This document shows positions 49,001 to 55,029 of a stretch of DNA of 64,000 nt, piece after piece. The DNA is taken from the NCBI GenBank assembly GCA_902530745.1, contig CACABO010000002.1, positions 62,001 through 126,000 of the forward strand. Direction: 5' to 3'. A program made the translations under genes and the position numbers. The stretch is from an uncultured Alphaproteobacteria bacterium. GTDB lineage: Bacteria > Pseudomonadota > Alphaproteobacteria > HIMB59. Numbering within the stretch: the first letter of the stretch is position 1; the number at the start of each line of letters is the position of its first letter. The notes under the pieces were generated by a model. It made no database searches, was not told the origin of the DNA, and saw nothing but the letters and a program-made list of their open reading frames with translations.

Positions 49001-52000
49001 CAGTGAACGGCGCTAATGATGCGCCTGTCGCAAGAAATGATACGGGCACTGTTGAAGAAGACGCCACGTTGACGGTTAGTGATGGAGATAATGCCAATGT
49101 TGTGAGCGCCGCTTCTGTAGTCGACTCAACATATATTGCTGCGAATACGCAGGCAAGAGGCCCGCAAGGATTTAGGTTTAATAACGATGGAACCAAGATG
49201 TTTGTTGTGGGTAATAATACTGACGCTGTCAGCGAATACACTCTCTCTACTGCCTTTGATATCTCAACAGCATCTTTCGTTGATAATTTTGATTTTAGTA
49301 GTCAGGAATCCTCTCCTCGAGATCTTGCATTTAACACTGATGGTACAAAAATGTTTATTTTGGGTGTGGATGGCGATGATGTGACTGAATACACTCTCTC
49401 TACAGCCTTTGATGCATCCACCGCTTCTCATGTAAGTGGAGGAGAATTTGATATCTCTTCTCAGGACAATTTTGGCACCGGTTTATCATTCAACGGTGAT
49501 GGTACTAAGATGTTCATATCTGGCAATGACGATGATGATGTAAACGAATACACCCTATCAACTGCATTTGATGTATCGACAGCCTCTTTTGTTGATAGTT
49601 TTTCAGTTTCTAGTCAAGACACTCACATTCAAGGCCTTACATTTAATCCTAATGGTACTAAAATGTATCTAGTTGGAGATCAAGGTAATGACATCAATGA
49701 GTATGATTTAACCTTACCTTTTGATGTTTCCACTGCTTCTTTTGTTGGAGCTTTGGACGTGAGTTCTCAAGATACATCTCCAAAAGCAGTTGGTTTTAAT
49801 CATGATGGTACTAAATTATTTGTTTTAGGTAACGATAATGGAAAAGTTTTTGAGTACACATTAACCACTCCATTTAGTTTAATTAATATTGATGGCGAGC
49901 ATTCCGGAGATGTAATCGATACAAGTAATACAAGCTCTTATGATACTGACGTTGATGTGGAGACATTAACTGTATCTGCCGTTAGGGTGGGTAACTCTGA
50001 GGGGTCTGGTACTGCTGGTACTGTCGGCTCTGCTCTAACGGGCACTTATGGTCAGCTAACACTGAATGCTAATGGCTCTTACACTTATGTAGCAAATCAA
50101 TCTGCTGCAGACGATCTAGACGCAGGTGACATCGTTTACGATTACTTTAATTATACGGTTACTGATGGCAATGAAACAGACATAGCGGTTATTACGATTA
50201 CAGTAGTTGGTGTGAACGATACTCCAGTTGCTGTAAACGACACAGATAGTGTTAACGAGGATGCGACAGTTACCAAAACAGGTTCACAAGATGACGCTCT
50301 TTACGATGACACTGATGCGGATGACTCAGACGCTTTGACAGTCACTGCAATCGCGCCTAGTGGTGGTTCTACATCGACTGTTTCTGAAGGCAGCACTTAT
50401 GCAAGTGGAGGCACAACAGTAACAGGAACTTACGGTACTTTGACTATCGGTGCTGATGGCTCTTATACATACACAGCAGATCAAGCAGCAGCTGATGCAT
50501 TGGATGCTGGTGATACCGAAGATGATGTCTTTACTTACACAGTTTCAGATGGTGCAAATACCACGACAGCAACTATTACCATTACCGTGACTGGTATAAA
50601 TGATGACCCAGTTGCTCAAAATGATGTGGGTGTGATTGCAGAAGATAGTACTTTAACCGTTGCAAATGGGGCTAACGCTAATGAGACTGATGACTCTGGC
50701 AGCACGTATGACGCAACTGGTGAGCACTCAGGTGATGTTATTGACACTAGCTCCAGCTCTCATACAGATAGTGATCCTGACGCATCTGCTAGCTTAACTA
50801 TAACCCATATTAAAAAAAGCGGTGGTTCTAATTCTACTGTTTCCTCTGGCAGTTCTTACGACAGCAGCGGTACATCCGTCATAGGTGATTATGGAACTTT
50901 AACTATTGGTGCTGATGGATCGTATACTTATGCTGCTACCAAAGATGCTACAGATGCTTTAGATAAAGGTGACGAGGTAACGGATGTTTTTACCTACACA
51001 CTCTCTGACGGCACCGAGTCCACTACTGCAAATATTACAATTACAGTTATTGGAATTAATGACACTCCAACCGCTGTTAATGATACGGATAGTGTTAATG
51101 AGGATGCGACCGTCATAAAGACAGGCGCTCAGGATGATGTTCTTAAAGATGATACCGATCCTGACGAAAGTCCAAGTTTATTTGTAACAAATATTTCTCA
51201 TACCAATGGTAATAGTGGAACTGTCGCCACTAGTAGCACTTACGAGAGTAATGGCACAACCATCGTAGGTACCTATGGTACTCTTACAATTGGTGCTGAT
51301 GGATCTTATACTTACACTGCTGATCAAGATGCAGCAGATAGTATCGCAAGTGGCTCTAGTGAAACAGATGTATTTACTTATACGATATCTGACGGTAACG
51401 GCGGTACTGACACCGCTACTCTGACTATTACGATCAATGGTCAAAACAATGAAGTTGTCGCTGTTAACGATACAGGCGCTGTCGATGCCGGAAGCACTCT
51501 CTCTAAAGGTGTGATATCCGCAGGTGTAATAGAGAATGATACAGACAGTGGTGAGGATGCAAATACAAAGGGAGCAACTACTGTAACTGAAATTCGAACA
51601 GGCCAAGAGAGCGCAACTGGAACAAGTGGAACGGTTGGCTCAACACTAGTTGGGACTTACGGAACCTTAACATTAAACTCTGATGGAACCTATACTTATA
51701 CTGCTACAACAGATGCTGCGAAAGCTTTAGCACCAACCGAAACTGCAGATGACTATTTTACATACACCATTTCAAATGGAACCAGTACTGATACTGGGCA
51801 AATAACAATAACAGTAACAGGAATTAATGATGCTCCTACTTCAACTAGTCCTCCAACATTTTATGGTGCCGAAAATGAAAGAATAATTATTCAAGCGAAA
51901 ACCTTTTTTGATGACCCTGATCCTAGAACTGGAGCATATGGTACATACGGGACCTTAACTTATGCAACTAGCGGACTGCCATCAGGCCTAAGAATTAATG

Positions 52001-53001
52001 ATGCTGGAAGAATTGTTGGAAGACTTCCAGAGGGAACCTATACCTTTACCGTAACTGCAACTGATGGTGGTAATCTCTCTACCCAACAAACTTTTACTCT
52101 TATTATTGGCAAGGCTGGAGGGCCAGATAAACCAAAGCCTCCTCCAATTCGTGTCACTCCTAAAACTTTTGACGATGCTGTAGCAAATAAAATAGTCGTC
52201 TTCCAAGATGCTCCTGAACAAGTCGATTTACAAATGGAAGTTATAGAGGTTGGAAGTTCACTGGAATCTATCGTTAAAGAATATTCATTTAATGGAGGAA
52301 TGAAAGTAATCGATGTTGCAGTTGAAGATTTAAATATTGATCAAAGTGGTAGACCAGGAATTAATGAGAATACAATTTTAGGTTTTGCTATCGGAGATGA
52401 CTACAGACTAAATGTTAAACAATACACAGGGACATTAGAGGACGGTTCTGAACTTCCAAACTGGATACGTGTTGATCCTTCAACTGGTCAGACAATTGTC
52501 CAGTTTCCTGAGAACGTTTATTCAGTTGATGTAAAAGTAATTGCCATTGACTCAGATAATACAACTAGAGAAATTAATGTTACACTTGATAAGAACATTG
52601 TAAGCAGAGACTCAACCTTAAAGCGTGACCTAGAGCCTTTTATTGATCGAAGCACAGCTTTAAAAACAGAAGTGACTGTAGATGATAAAGGCCAAATAAT
52701 ATTGGAGTCAAATGATGAGTCTGGAGAAGATCAAATCACAAATGATGTTCTTAATCCAAATGACACAACCAATGATGACAGTCAAACTTCAGACCCAAAT
52801 AATCAATCTAACCTAGATAATGTACCAGTTTTACCTGAAATTACTGAGGAATCGCCCACTCAAGACAATCTAGCATTGAACTCCCAAAATCCTGACTTAG
52901 AAGAAAAAGTTGTAAAGTTTGCTTCTCTTCAAGATCAAATCGATTTAGAATTTGAGGAACATGAAAACTATGGTGATAAAATCCTTAAAGTATCTGGCTA
53001 A
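40072..53001 (+). CDS. Giant DUF4347/VCBS-repeat surface protein with inserted propeller-like domains
   Basis: About 4,309 residues. I start at TTG 40072, 9 bases after AGAGGA; an open frame from 39997 would start inside the operator, upstream of the likely promoter. There is no Sec signal peptide. Residues 16-26 are LEPRIMFDGAA, a motif like those near the N-terminus of other giant surface proteins. A DUF4347 domain follows (IVFIDSGVDNYQTI; VHIIGHASAGQVVLG; LLFYGCNLAQGEQG), then an unassigned ~220-residue region, then 19 VCBS-type repeats of about 110-140 residues (PVAQNDVGVIVED; GTYGTLTIGADGSYTY; ITVTGIND). Three of them contain an inserted block of five ~50-residue repeats. The end has an Ig/cadherin-like domain (LPSGLRINDAGRIVGRLP), a second related domain (LPNWIRVDPSTG) and an acidic tail. 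No RTX nonapeptides are seen. Likely an extracellular adhesin or surface-layer-like fibre. Confidence 0.9.
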   Translation: MVKDNKNYPQLHIQLLEPRIMFDGAAIYTASEALDILGEQQSIQVDEKSLSSDLNPIIENSNSRKEIVFIDSGVDNYQTIVDAIDSSKSIFLIDSNENGFEKMQNVLQGQSDVDAVHIIGHASAGQVVLGNSILNADTINSFSNTLQSIGNSLTQDGDLLFYGCNLAQGEQGKLLIQQIGNITQADIAASDNVTGKDGDWLLEVEKGIIEAKSLEVNHYDSNLVSLTGVSSSFGFVVESGTNLRAGQNAANTASNASTVSDGSKPFVVALERENVTTGSYTFYKQSLTGSGFEESNNGTDTGQSISSNTTTETASSSNQFNVYYIMATESSGRNTVRSITFDNEIKGVWFNMENIIENSTVDKDGATYHTISQHGSGNKNAFSTENLRTNWGTNITLSSKPVVNGQSYKSDWFGVDTDSNTLYVGFNNNSKHGDIIRVFTGAGGSPPVATNDTDSVNEDATVTKTSSQNDVLNDDSDADGDTITVTQIKPNGGSNSAVSSGSSYNSSGTTVTGSYGQLTIGADGSYTYTANQALADPLDAGTGGNASDTATDVFVYTISDGNGGTDTATITITITGVNDAPAAVNDFGAVTEDLTITINDDESGNLSGSEYNTHDEHSGDILSNDDDDDASPTHTVTAVRIGSTAGSGTAGTVGSALTGTYGQLTLNANGSYSYTANQDAADALDVGDTVSDYFNYTMDDEHDATSTAVIRIYVLGANDTPVARNDEGLITEGGTLTVSDGDNANESGGTYDSTGEHTGDVIHTSLAGSKDTDADTSATLTVSAIRTGQESGSGTSGTVGSSLTGTYGALTISSNGSYSYTANNSISGLGSGSSVIDYFTYTVTDEHGAFDTAQLKITVLGAANTKPVARDDVGVILEDGTLTVNDGDNANETSDSGTTYNATGEHSGDVINTSSTTHYDTDADGDTLIVSEVRTGNTEDAGTAGTIGSALTGTYGQLTLNANGSYTYVANQTAADALDDGDIVYDYFNYTVDDQTGATNDEDHGLITITVIGINDDPVAQDDVGVIVEGSTLTVANGDNANETNDSGSTFNATGEHSGDVIDTSSSSHTDSDEDASATLSISHIKLSGGSNSTVASGSSYNSNGTQIVGTYGTLTIGADGSYTYAATTAAADALDTDESGTDTFVYTLKDDQDAITTANLTITVLGANDAPVARNDTGTIVEDGTLTVNDGDGTSTISGASLVDGTSVRTEENDPRGLAFNNDGTKMFILGFTGQDVTEYTLSTAFDASTATYVSGGELDISSQESEPSGIEFNNDGTKLFIVGTSGDDVTEYTLSTAFDVSTASHVSGGEKDLSSQDLRPRDLTFNSDGTKMIVVGDAGETIEEYNLSTAYDVSTASHDSSLDVSGQEQTPAAIEFSPDGKKMFVLGYTGDDVNQYTLSTGFDISTASHDGAFDISSQETNPRGLAFNNDGTKMFLVGGSEDKVFEYTLTTPFNLIAVSGEHTGDVIDTANTSTYDTDVDVETLTVTAVRLGSSEGSGTAGTVGSALTGTYGQLTLNSNGSYTYVANQTAADNLDAGDVVTDSFNYTVSDGTATDIAVITITVIGINDAPSAQNDVGVIVEDSTLTVTNGANATLTGTYDATGENSGDLIDTSSSSHTDSDLDTSASLSITQIKKENGSNSAVASGSSYNSSGTQVTGTYGTLTIGADGSYTYAATADAADALDVGESATDTFVYTLSDGTTTTTAELTITILGANDAPVAADDYGAINENATLTVADGDNQYFTANQRYDDTGEHSGDVINTTYTGTDTDVDGDTLTVSAVRTGGTEDAGTAGTVGSALTGTYGQLTLNSNGSYTYVANQAAAEALDVGDTVTDSFNYTVTDGALTDTAVIEIKVFGRNDVPVAQNDTGVVNEDATLTVANGDNATAVTSVSLVRTVNITSQETYPRDVTFNNDGTKMFVIGANGDAVDEWTLSTAYDTSTLSYVGNFSISSKDSLPWGVSFNNDGTKMFVSGDSSNGIHEYNLSTAFTVSSASFDSTFSLSSQDSQPAGHAFNNDGTKLFVVGRNGNDVSEYTLSTGFDISTASYVDSFSVSSQETDPRNIEFNLDGTKMFLIGSSSESINEYDLSTGFDVSTATYHGAASIGENAGIAFNSSGTKVYIAQGGGTGVVKEYDLVSPFHVVDINGEHTGDVIDTTSASNKDSDADASASLSVSQIKKNGGSNSAVSSGSSYNSNGTSVTGTYGTLTIGADGSYTYAATADAADGIATGETETDVFVYTLTDGTDTTTANITITIIGVNDSPTAQNDEGVIMEGNTLTVANGSNANVSGSYDATGEHSGDVLDTTSSSHKDSDPDTSDTLTITYIKKDGGSNSAVSSGSSYNSSGTAVTGAYGTLTIGADGSYKYVAQSDISGFDAGETLTDTFTYTVSDGIVTTTANIVITLLGDDGNTNNAPVARDDVGVIVEDGTLTVIDGANANETNDSGSTFNATGEHSGDVINTSSTTHYDTDADSDTITITQIRTSSGSDSAVSSGSSYNSSGTSVTGTYGTLTIGADGSYTYVADQAAADALDLNDTATDTFIYTITDDASSPRSPLTDSATLTITVLGINDTPTPVNDTDSVNEDGTVTKTGSQDDVLTDDTDPDESPTLTVTAIEPSGGSSSNVSSGSTYDSSGTSVTGTYGTLTIGADGSYTYTADQAAADALDAGDTEDDVFTYTVTDENGATATATITITVTGINDTPVAQNDVGVIEEDATLTVANGDNANETDDSGSTYNATGEHSGDVINTSSSTHEDSDADASASLSVSQIKKDGGSDSAVSSGSSYNSNGTSVTGTYGTLTIGADGSYTYVADQAAADALDLNDNVTDTFVYTLSDGTASTTANIVITVIGVNDTPVAVNDTDVVTENQTVTKTGAQDDVLNDDTDADESATLTVTAIQPSGGSSSNVSSGSTYDSSGTSVTGTYGTLTIGADGSYTYTADQAAADALDDTETATDTFTYTVTDENGATATATITITVNGANDAPVARNDTGTVEEDATLTVSDGDNANVVSAASVVDSTYIAANTQARGPQGFRFNNDGTKMFVVGNNTDAVSEYTLSTAFDISTASFVDNFDFSSQESSPRDLAFNTDGTKMFILGVDGDDVTEYTLSTAFDASTASHVSGGEFDISSQDNFGTGLSFNGDGTKMFISGNDDDDVNEYTLSTAFDVSTASFVDSFSVSSQDTHIQGLTFNPNGTKMYLVGDQGNDINEYDLTLPFDVSTASFVGALDVSSQDTSPKAVGFNHDGTKLFVLGNDNGKVFEYTLTTPFSLINIDGEHSGDVIDTSNTSSYDTDVDVETLTVSAVRVGNSEGSGTAGTVGSALTGTYGQLTLNANGSYTYVANQSAADDLDAGDIVYDYFNYTVTDGNETDIAVITITVVGVNDTPVAVNDTDSVNEDATVTKTGSQDDALYDDTDADDSDALTVTAIAPSGGSTSTVSEGSTYASGGTTVTGTYGTLTIGADGSYTYTADQAAADALDAGDTEDDVFTYTVSDGANTTTATITITVTGINDDPVAQNDVGVIAEDSTLTVANGANANETDDSGSTYDATGEHSGDVIDTSSSSHTDSDPDASASLTITHIKKSGGSNSTVSSGSSYDSSGTSVIGDYGTLTIGADGSYTYAATKDATDALDKGDEVTDVFTYTLSDGTESTTANITITVIGINDTPTAVNDTDSVNEDATVIKTGAQDDVLKDDTDPDESPSLFVTNISHTNGNSGTVATSSTYESNGTTIVGTYGTLTIGADGSYTYTADQDAADSIASGSSETDVFTYTISDGNGGTDTATLTITINGQNNEVVAVNDTGAVDAGSTLSKGVISAGVIENDTDSGEDANTKGATTVTEIRTGQESATGTSGTVGSTLVGTYGTLTLNSDGTYTYTATTDAAKALAPTETADDYFTYTISNGTSTDTGQITITVTGINDAPTSTSPPTFYGAENERIIIQAKTFFDDPDPRTGAYGTYGTLTYATSGLPSGLRINDAGRIVGRLPEGTYTFTVTATDGGNLSTQQTFTLIIGKAGGPDKPKPPPIRVTPKTFDDAVANKIVVFQDAPEQVDLQMEVIEVGSSLESIVKEYSFNGGMKVIDVAVEDLNIDQSGRPGINENTILGFAIGDDYRLNVKQYTGTLEDGSELPNWIRVDPSTGQTIVQFPENVYSVDVKVIAIDSDNTTREINVTLDKNIVSRDSTLKRDLEPFIDRSTALKTEVTVDDKGQIILESNDESGEDQITNDVLNPNDTTNDDSQTSDPNNQSNLDNVPVLPEITEESPTQDNLALNSQNPDLEEKVVKFASLQDQIDLEFEEHENYGDKILKVSG
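43665..44451 (+). repeat. Propeller-like insertion 1 (five repeats) in VCBS unit 6
   Basis: Five ~50-residue repeats of the form AFNNDGTKMFILG, then VTEYTLSTAFDASTAS, then SSQE. This is a WD/YVTN-like beta-propeller pattern. It lies between the TLTVNDGDG and GEHTGDVIDT segments of one VCBS unit. Confidence 0.75.
45749..46509 (+). repeat. Propeller-like insertion 2 (five repeats) in VCBS unit 9
   Basis: Five repeats of the same type (TFNNDGTKMFVIG; VDEWTLSTAYDTSTLS). The last is the most worn (AFNSSGTKVYIAQ). Inserted at the equivalent loop, before GEHTGDVIDT. Confidence 0.75.
48028..48104 (+). repeat. 77-base exact repeat, copy 1 (VCBS unit 12)
   Basis: Identical base for base to 50461-50537. 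It encodes the block from SYTYTADQAAADALD to DDVFTY. Confidence 0.9.
49111..49890 (+). repeat. Propeller-like insertion 3 (five repeats) in VCBS unit 15
   Basis: Five repeats of the same type (RFNNDGTKMFVVG; VSEYTLSTAFDISTAS), again at the loop before GEHSGDVIDT. Confidence 0.75.
50461..50537 (+). repeat. 77-base exact repeat, copy 2 (VCBS unit 16)
   Basis: Identical to 48028-48104, including third codon positions, while the flanking bases differ. Confidence 0.9.
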
Positions 53002-53698
53002 GACAGCTGTCTTAATTATTTTAATGCTCTCTTATGCTAAAGCTGAAGTTAGAGAGTCAAGAGCATTAGTTGTAGCCTCGCAAGAAGCTATTCTTTCTAG
53101 CGAGCTTGCTGCTCGAATAGAAAACATTGCTGTAAAAGAAATGCAAAGATTTAAAAAAGGGGATTTATTAATTCAATTTGATTGTAGTTTATATGAAGCC
53201 CAAAAGGATGTCGTCAGCGCAAACGCTAATAGTGCTTTAATAAAATTAAAGAGTGACGAACAAATGCTTCAAATGAGATCAATCGGTAAATATGAATTAG
53301 AACTATCAATATCAGAATATGAAAAAGCAAAATCAGAACTACGCATTGCTGAATTAAACGTTGAGAGGTGTCAGATAAAAGCACCCTTTGATGGAGCAGT
53401 AGAAGAGGTTGTTGTTAACACGTTTGAAACAATCCAGCCTCAAGTAGAATTAATGAAAATCATCCAAACAGAAGTTTTAGAATTAGAGATGGTAGTTTCT
53501 AGTGAATGGATTTCTTGGTTAAAGATAGGACATCCCATTAAAGTTTATATTGATGAAATTCAAAAAGAATTTAATGCCACCATTAGTGGTATCGGTGCAA
53601 ATGTAGATGCAGTTAGTCAAACTATACAACTCAAAGGCACCATCACGGACACCAGCCCTGCCCTTCTGCCAGGTATGAGTGGTCGCGTTGTATTTTGA
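52970..53698 (+). CDS. Periplasmic adaptor protein (HlyD/RND-adaptor type)
   Basis: About 242 residues from ATG 52970 (MVIKSLKYLAKTAVLIILMLSYAKA, a signal peptide). GAGGA lies 11 bases upstream; an ATG at 52961 is also possible. The mature part has the split lipoyl domain (LSSELAARIENIAVKEMQRFKKGDLLIQFD and CQIKAPFDGAVEEVVV, cited by the blocks RFKKGDLLIQFD and IKAPFDGAVEEV) around a short coiled coil, then a beta-barrel and LLPGMSGRVVF. This is a small membrane-fusion protein that would bridge an inner-membrane partner to the TolC-type protein. It overlaps the giant gene by 32 bases, showing one transcript. No RND pump gene is nearby. Confidence 0.88.
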   Translation: MVIKSLKYLAKTAVLIILMLSYAKAEVRESRALVVASQEAILSSELAARIENIAVKEMQRFKKGDLLIQFDCSLYEAQKDVVSANANSALIKLKSDEQMLQMRSIGKYELELSISEYEKAKSELRIAELNVERCQIKAPFDGAVEEVVVNTFETIQPQVELMKIIQTEVLELEMVVSSEWISWLKIGHPIKVYIDEIQKEFNATISGIGANVDAVSQTIQLKGTITDTSPALLPGMSGRVVF

Positions 53699-55029
53699 GT
53701 GAAGACCAATTAAATCGATTATCTAGAATTTTCTCTTTTGAGAAAAAGTTACGTGATGCTCAATCTTTTGTTGAAATAAGGTACACAGTCACCAATGAAC
53801 TGAGAAGTATCGCCCCATTTATGTATGCTTTTTTTGGGTCTTGGACAAAACCAAATAGCTTTAAAATTGAGGCAATCTCAGATATTGCAGTAGTTGAGCA
53901 AACGTCTGCCACTACCACACTCGCTCAAAAAATCATTCGACAAAAATTACAAGAGGGCTCTCCTGAAACCCATCCCTTTTCTTTAGGTAAAGACGCATTG
54001 GTCCCCGCTAAAGGGGAAAGCCCTCTACCCGATCAATTTTTATGGATTCCATGCTTTTCAACACAAAAAGGACCACAGGCTGTTTTATTATTAGTAAGAG
54101 ACGAAAGTTGGACGGAACAAGAAATAGAATATATCCGACATTTAAGTAATTCCGTTGGACATGCAATGGGATCACTAAAGGAGAATAACTTTTTTGAAAG
54201 TGCCGCTAAATTAATTCGCAAGACATGGTTTCAATTTTTTGTGGTCGCTGGAATAGTCGCGAGCATGTTTTATCCTGTGTCTATGTCAACAATTGGACAG
54301 GCTGAAATAGCTCCTAAAGATCCAAATATTATTAATGCACCAATAGATGGAGTTATTAAAGAGGTGTATGTTGAAAATAATGATGAAGTGAATTTAGAAA
54401 CCCCGTTGTTAGAATTTGAAAAAACTCAACTACAAAACGACTATGATCTAGCCTTTCAAGAATTACAGGTAATCGAAACTGAGTTACTTCAAGCCAGACA
54501 ATCTTCGTTCCAAAGCAAAGAGGATAAGGCTTTGGTGAGCCAGCTCGAAAGTAAAATAAAACTAGCACAAGAAACCCTCAATTATCAAAAAATACTATTA
54601 GACAGATCAACTATTTACTCCCCTGCTGAGGGGGTAGCCGTTTTACAAGATAAATCGATGCTTATCGGCAAACCCTATAACATTGGCGAAAACATTATGG
54701 TTGTTGCTAATCCCTCATTAGTGGAAGTTAACATTTTCATGCCAGTAAAAGACTCCATTACAATTAAAAAAGATGCCAATATAAATGTTTTTTTGGACTC
54801 TGATCCTATGAATGTTATCAAGGCTAAAGTTACAAAATTTTCATATGAGCCTGAAATTGTAACTCAAAACCTTCTTGCTTATCGGGTAACCGCGGAGCTA
54901 ATTGACAATGATACCCCACCTAGAATAGGGCTTAGAGGCACTGCAAAGATTTTTGGTGAGGAAGTAAAATTATTTTTCTTTTTATTTCGAAAGCCAATTA
55001 TTTTTGTCAGACAGACACTTGGCTTATAA
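53695..55029 (+). CDS. GAF-like domain fused to HlyD-type membrane adaptor
   Basis: A 444-residue protein. Residues about 10-165 look like a cytoplasmic GAF-type sensor (SFVEIRYTVTNELRSIAPF; PDQFLWIPCF; AVLLLVRDESWTEQEIEYI). One membrane helix follows at about 176-196. The periplasmic part is a HlyD adaptor: INAPIDGVIKEVYVENNDEV, a coiled coil (QVIETELLQARQSSFQSKED), STIYSPAEGVAVLQDK and a beta-barrel. TTG start overlapping the previous stop. The GAF domain may sense a signal or simply bind a partner; no ligand residues can be assigned. Confidence 0.82.
   Translation: MSEDQLNRLSRIFSFEKKLRDAQSFVEIRYTVTNELRSIAPFMYAFFGSWTKPNSFKIEAISDIAVVEQTSATTTLAQKIIRQKLQEGSPETHPFSLGKDALVPAKGESPLPDQFLWIPCFSTQKGPQAVLLLVRDESWTEQEIEYIRHLSNSVGHAMGSLKENNFFESAAKLIRKTWFQFFVVAGIVASMFYPVSMSTIGQAEIAPKDPNIINAPIDGVIKEVYVENNDEVNLETPLLEFEKTQLQNDYDLAFQELQVIETELLQARQSSFQSKEDKALVSQLESKIKLAQETLNYQKILLDRSTIYSPAEGVAVLQDKSMLIGKPYNIGENIMVVANPSLVEVNIFMPVKDSITIKKDANINVFLDSDPMNVIKAKVTKFSYEPEIVTQNLLAYRVTAELIDNDTPPRIGLRGTAKIFGEEVKLFFFLFRKPIIFVRQTLGL

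Larger units (their letters stand above)
41407..51828 (+). repeat. Array of 19 VCBS-type repeats
   Basis: By reading the translation I count 19 units, each opening with a form of DAPVAxNDxGxVxEDxTLT and closing with TITVxGIN. Units 6, 9 and 15 carry long insertions. Two subtypes alternate: one with VNEDATVTKTGSQDDVL (no GEHSGDV segment), the other with TLTVANGDNANET and GEHSGDVIDT. Unit 19 is the most diverged. Confidence 0.9.

Noticed and set aside
41266..51606. Many antisense and out-of-frame open frames inside the giant gene, including one of 144 codons at 45803-46237
   Set aside because: They arise from the repetitive, stop-poor coding sequence of the giant gene, lack ribosome sites and encode low-complexity peptides.
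41407..51828. Possible CRISPR or tandem DNA repeat array
   Set aside because: The periodicity is that of protein repeats of 110-140 codons with diverged DNA, not short direct repeats with unique spacers.
51800..53001. RTX calcium-binding repeats or a type I secretion C-terminus on the giant protein
   Set aside because: No GGxGxDxL nonapeptides were seen; the tail is acidic but without a recognisable type I signal.
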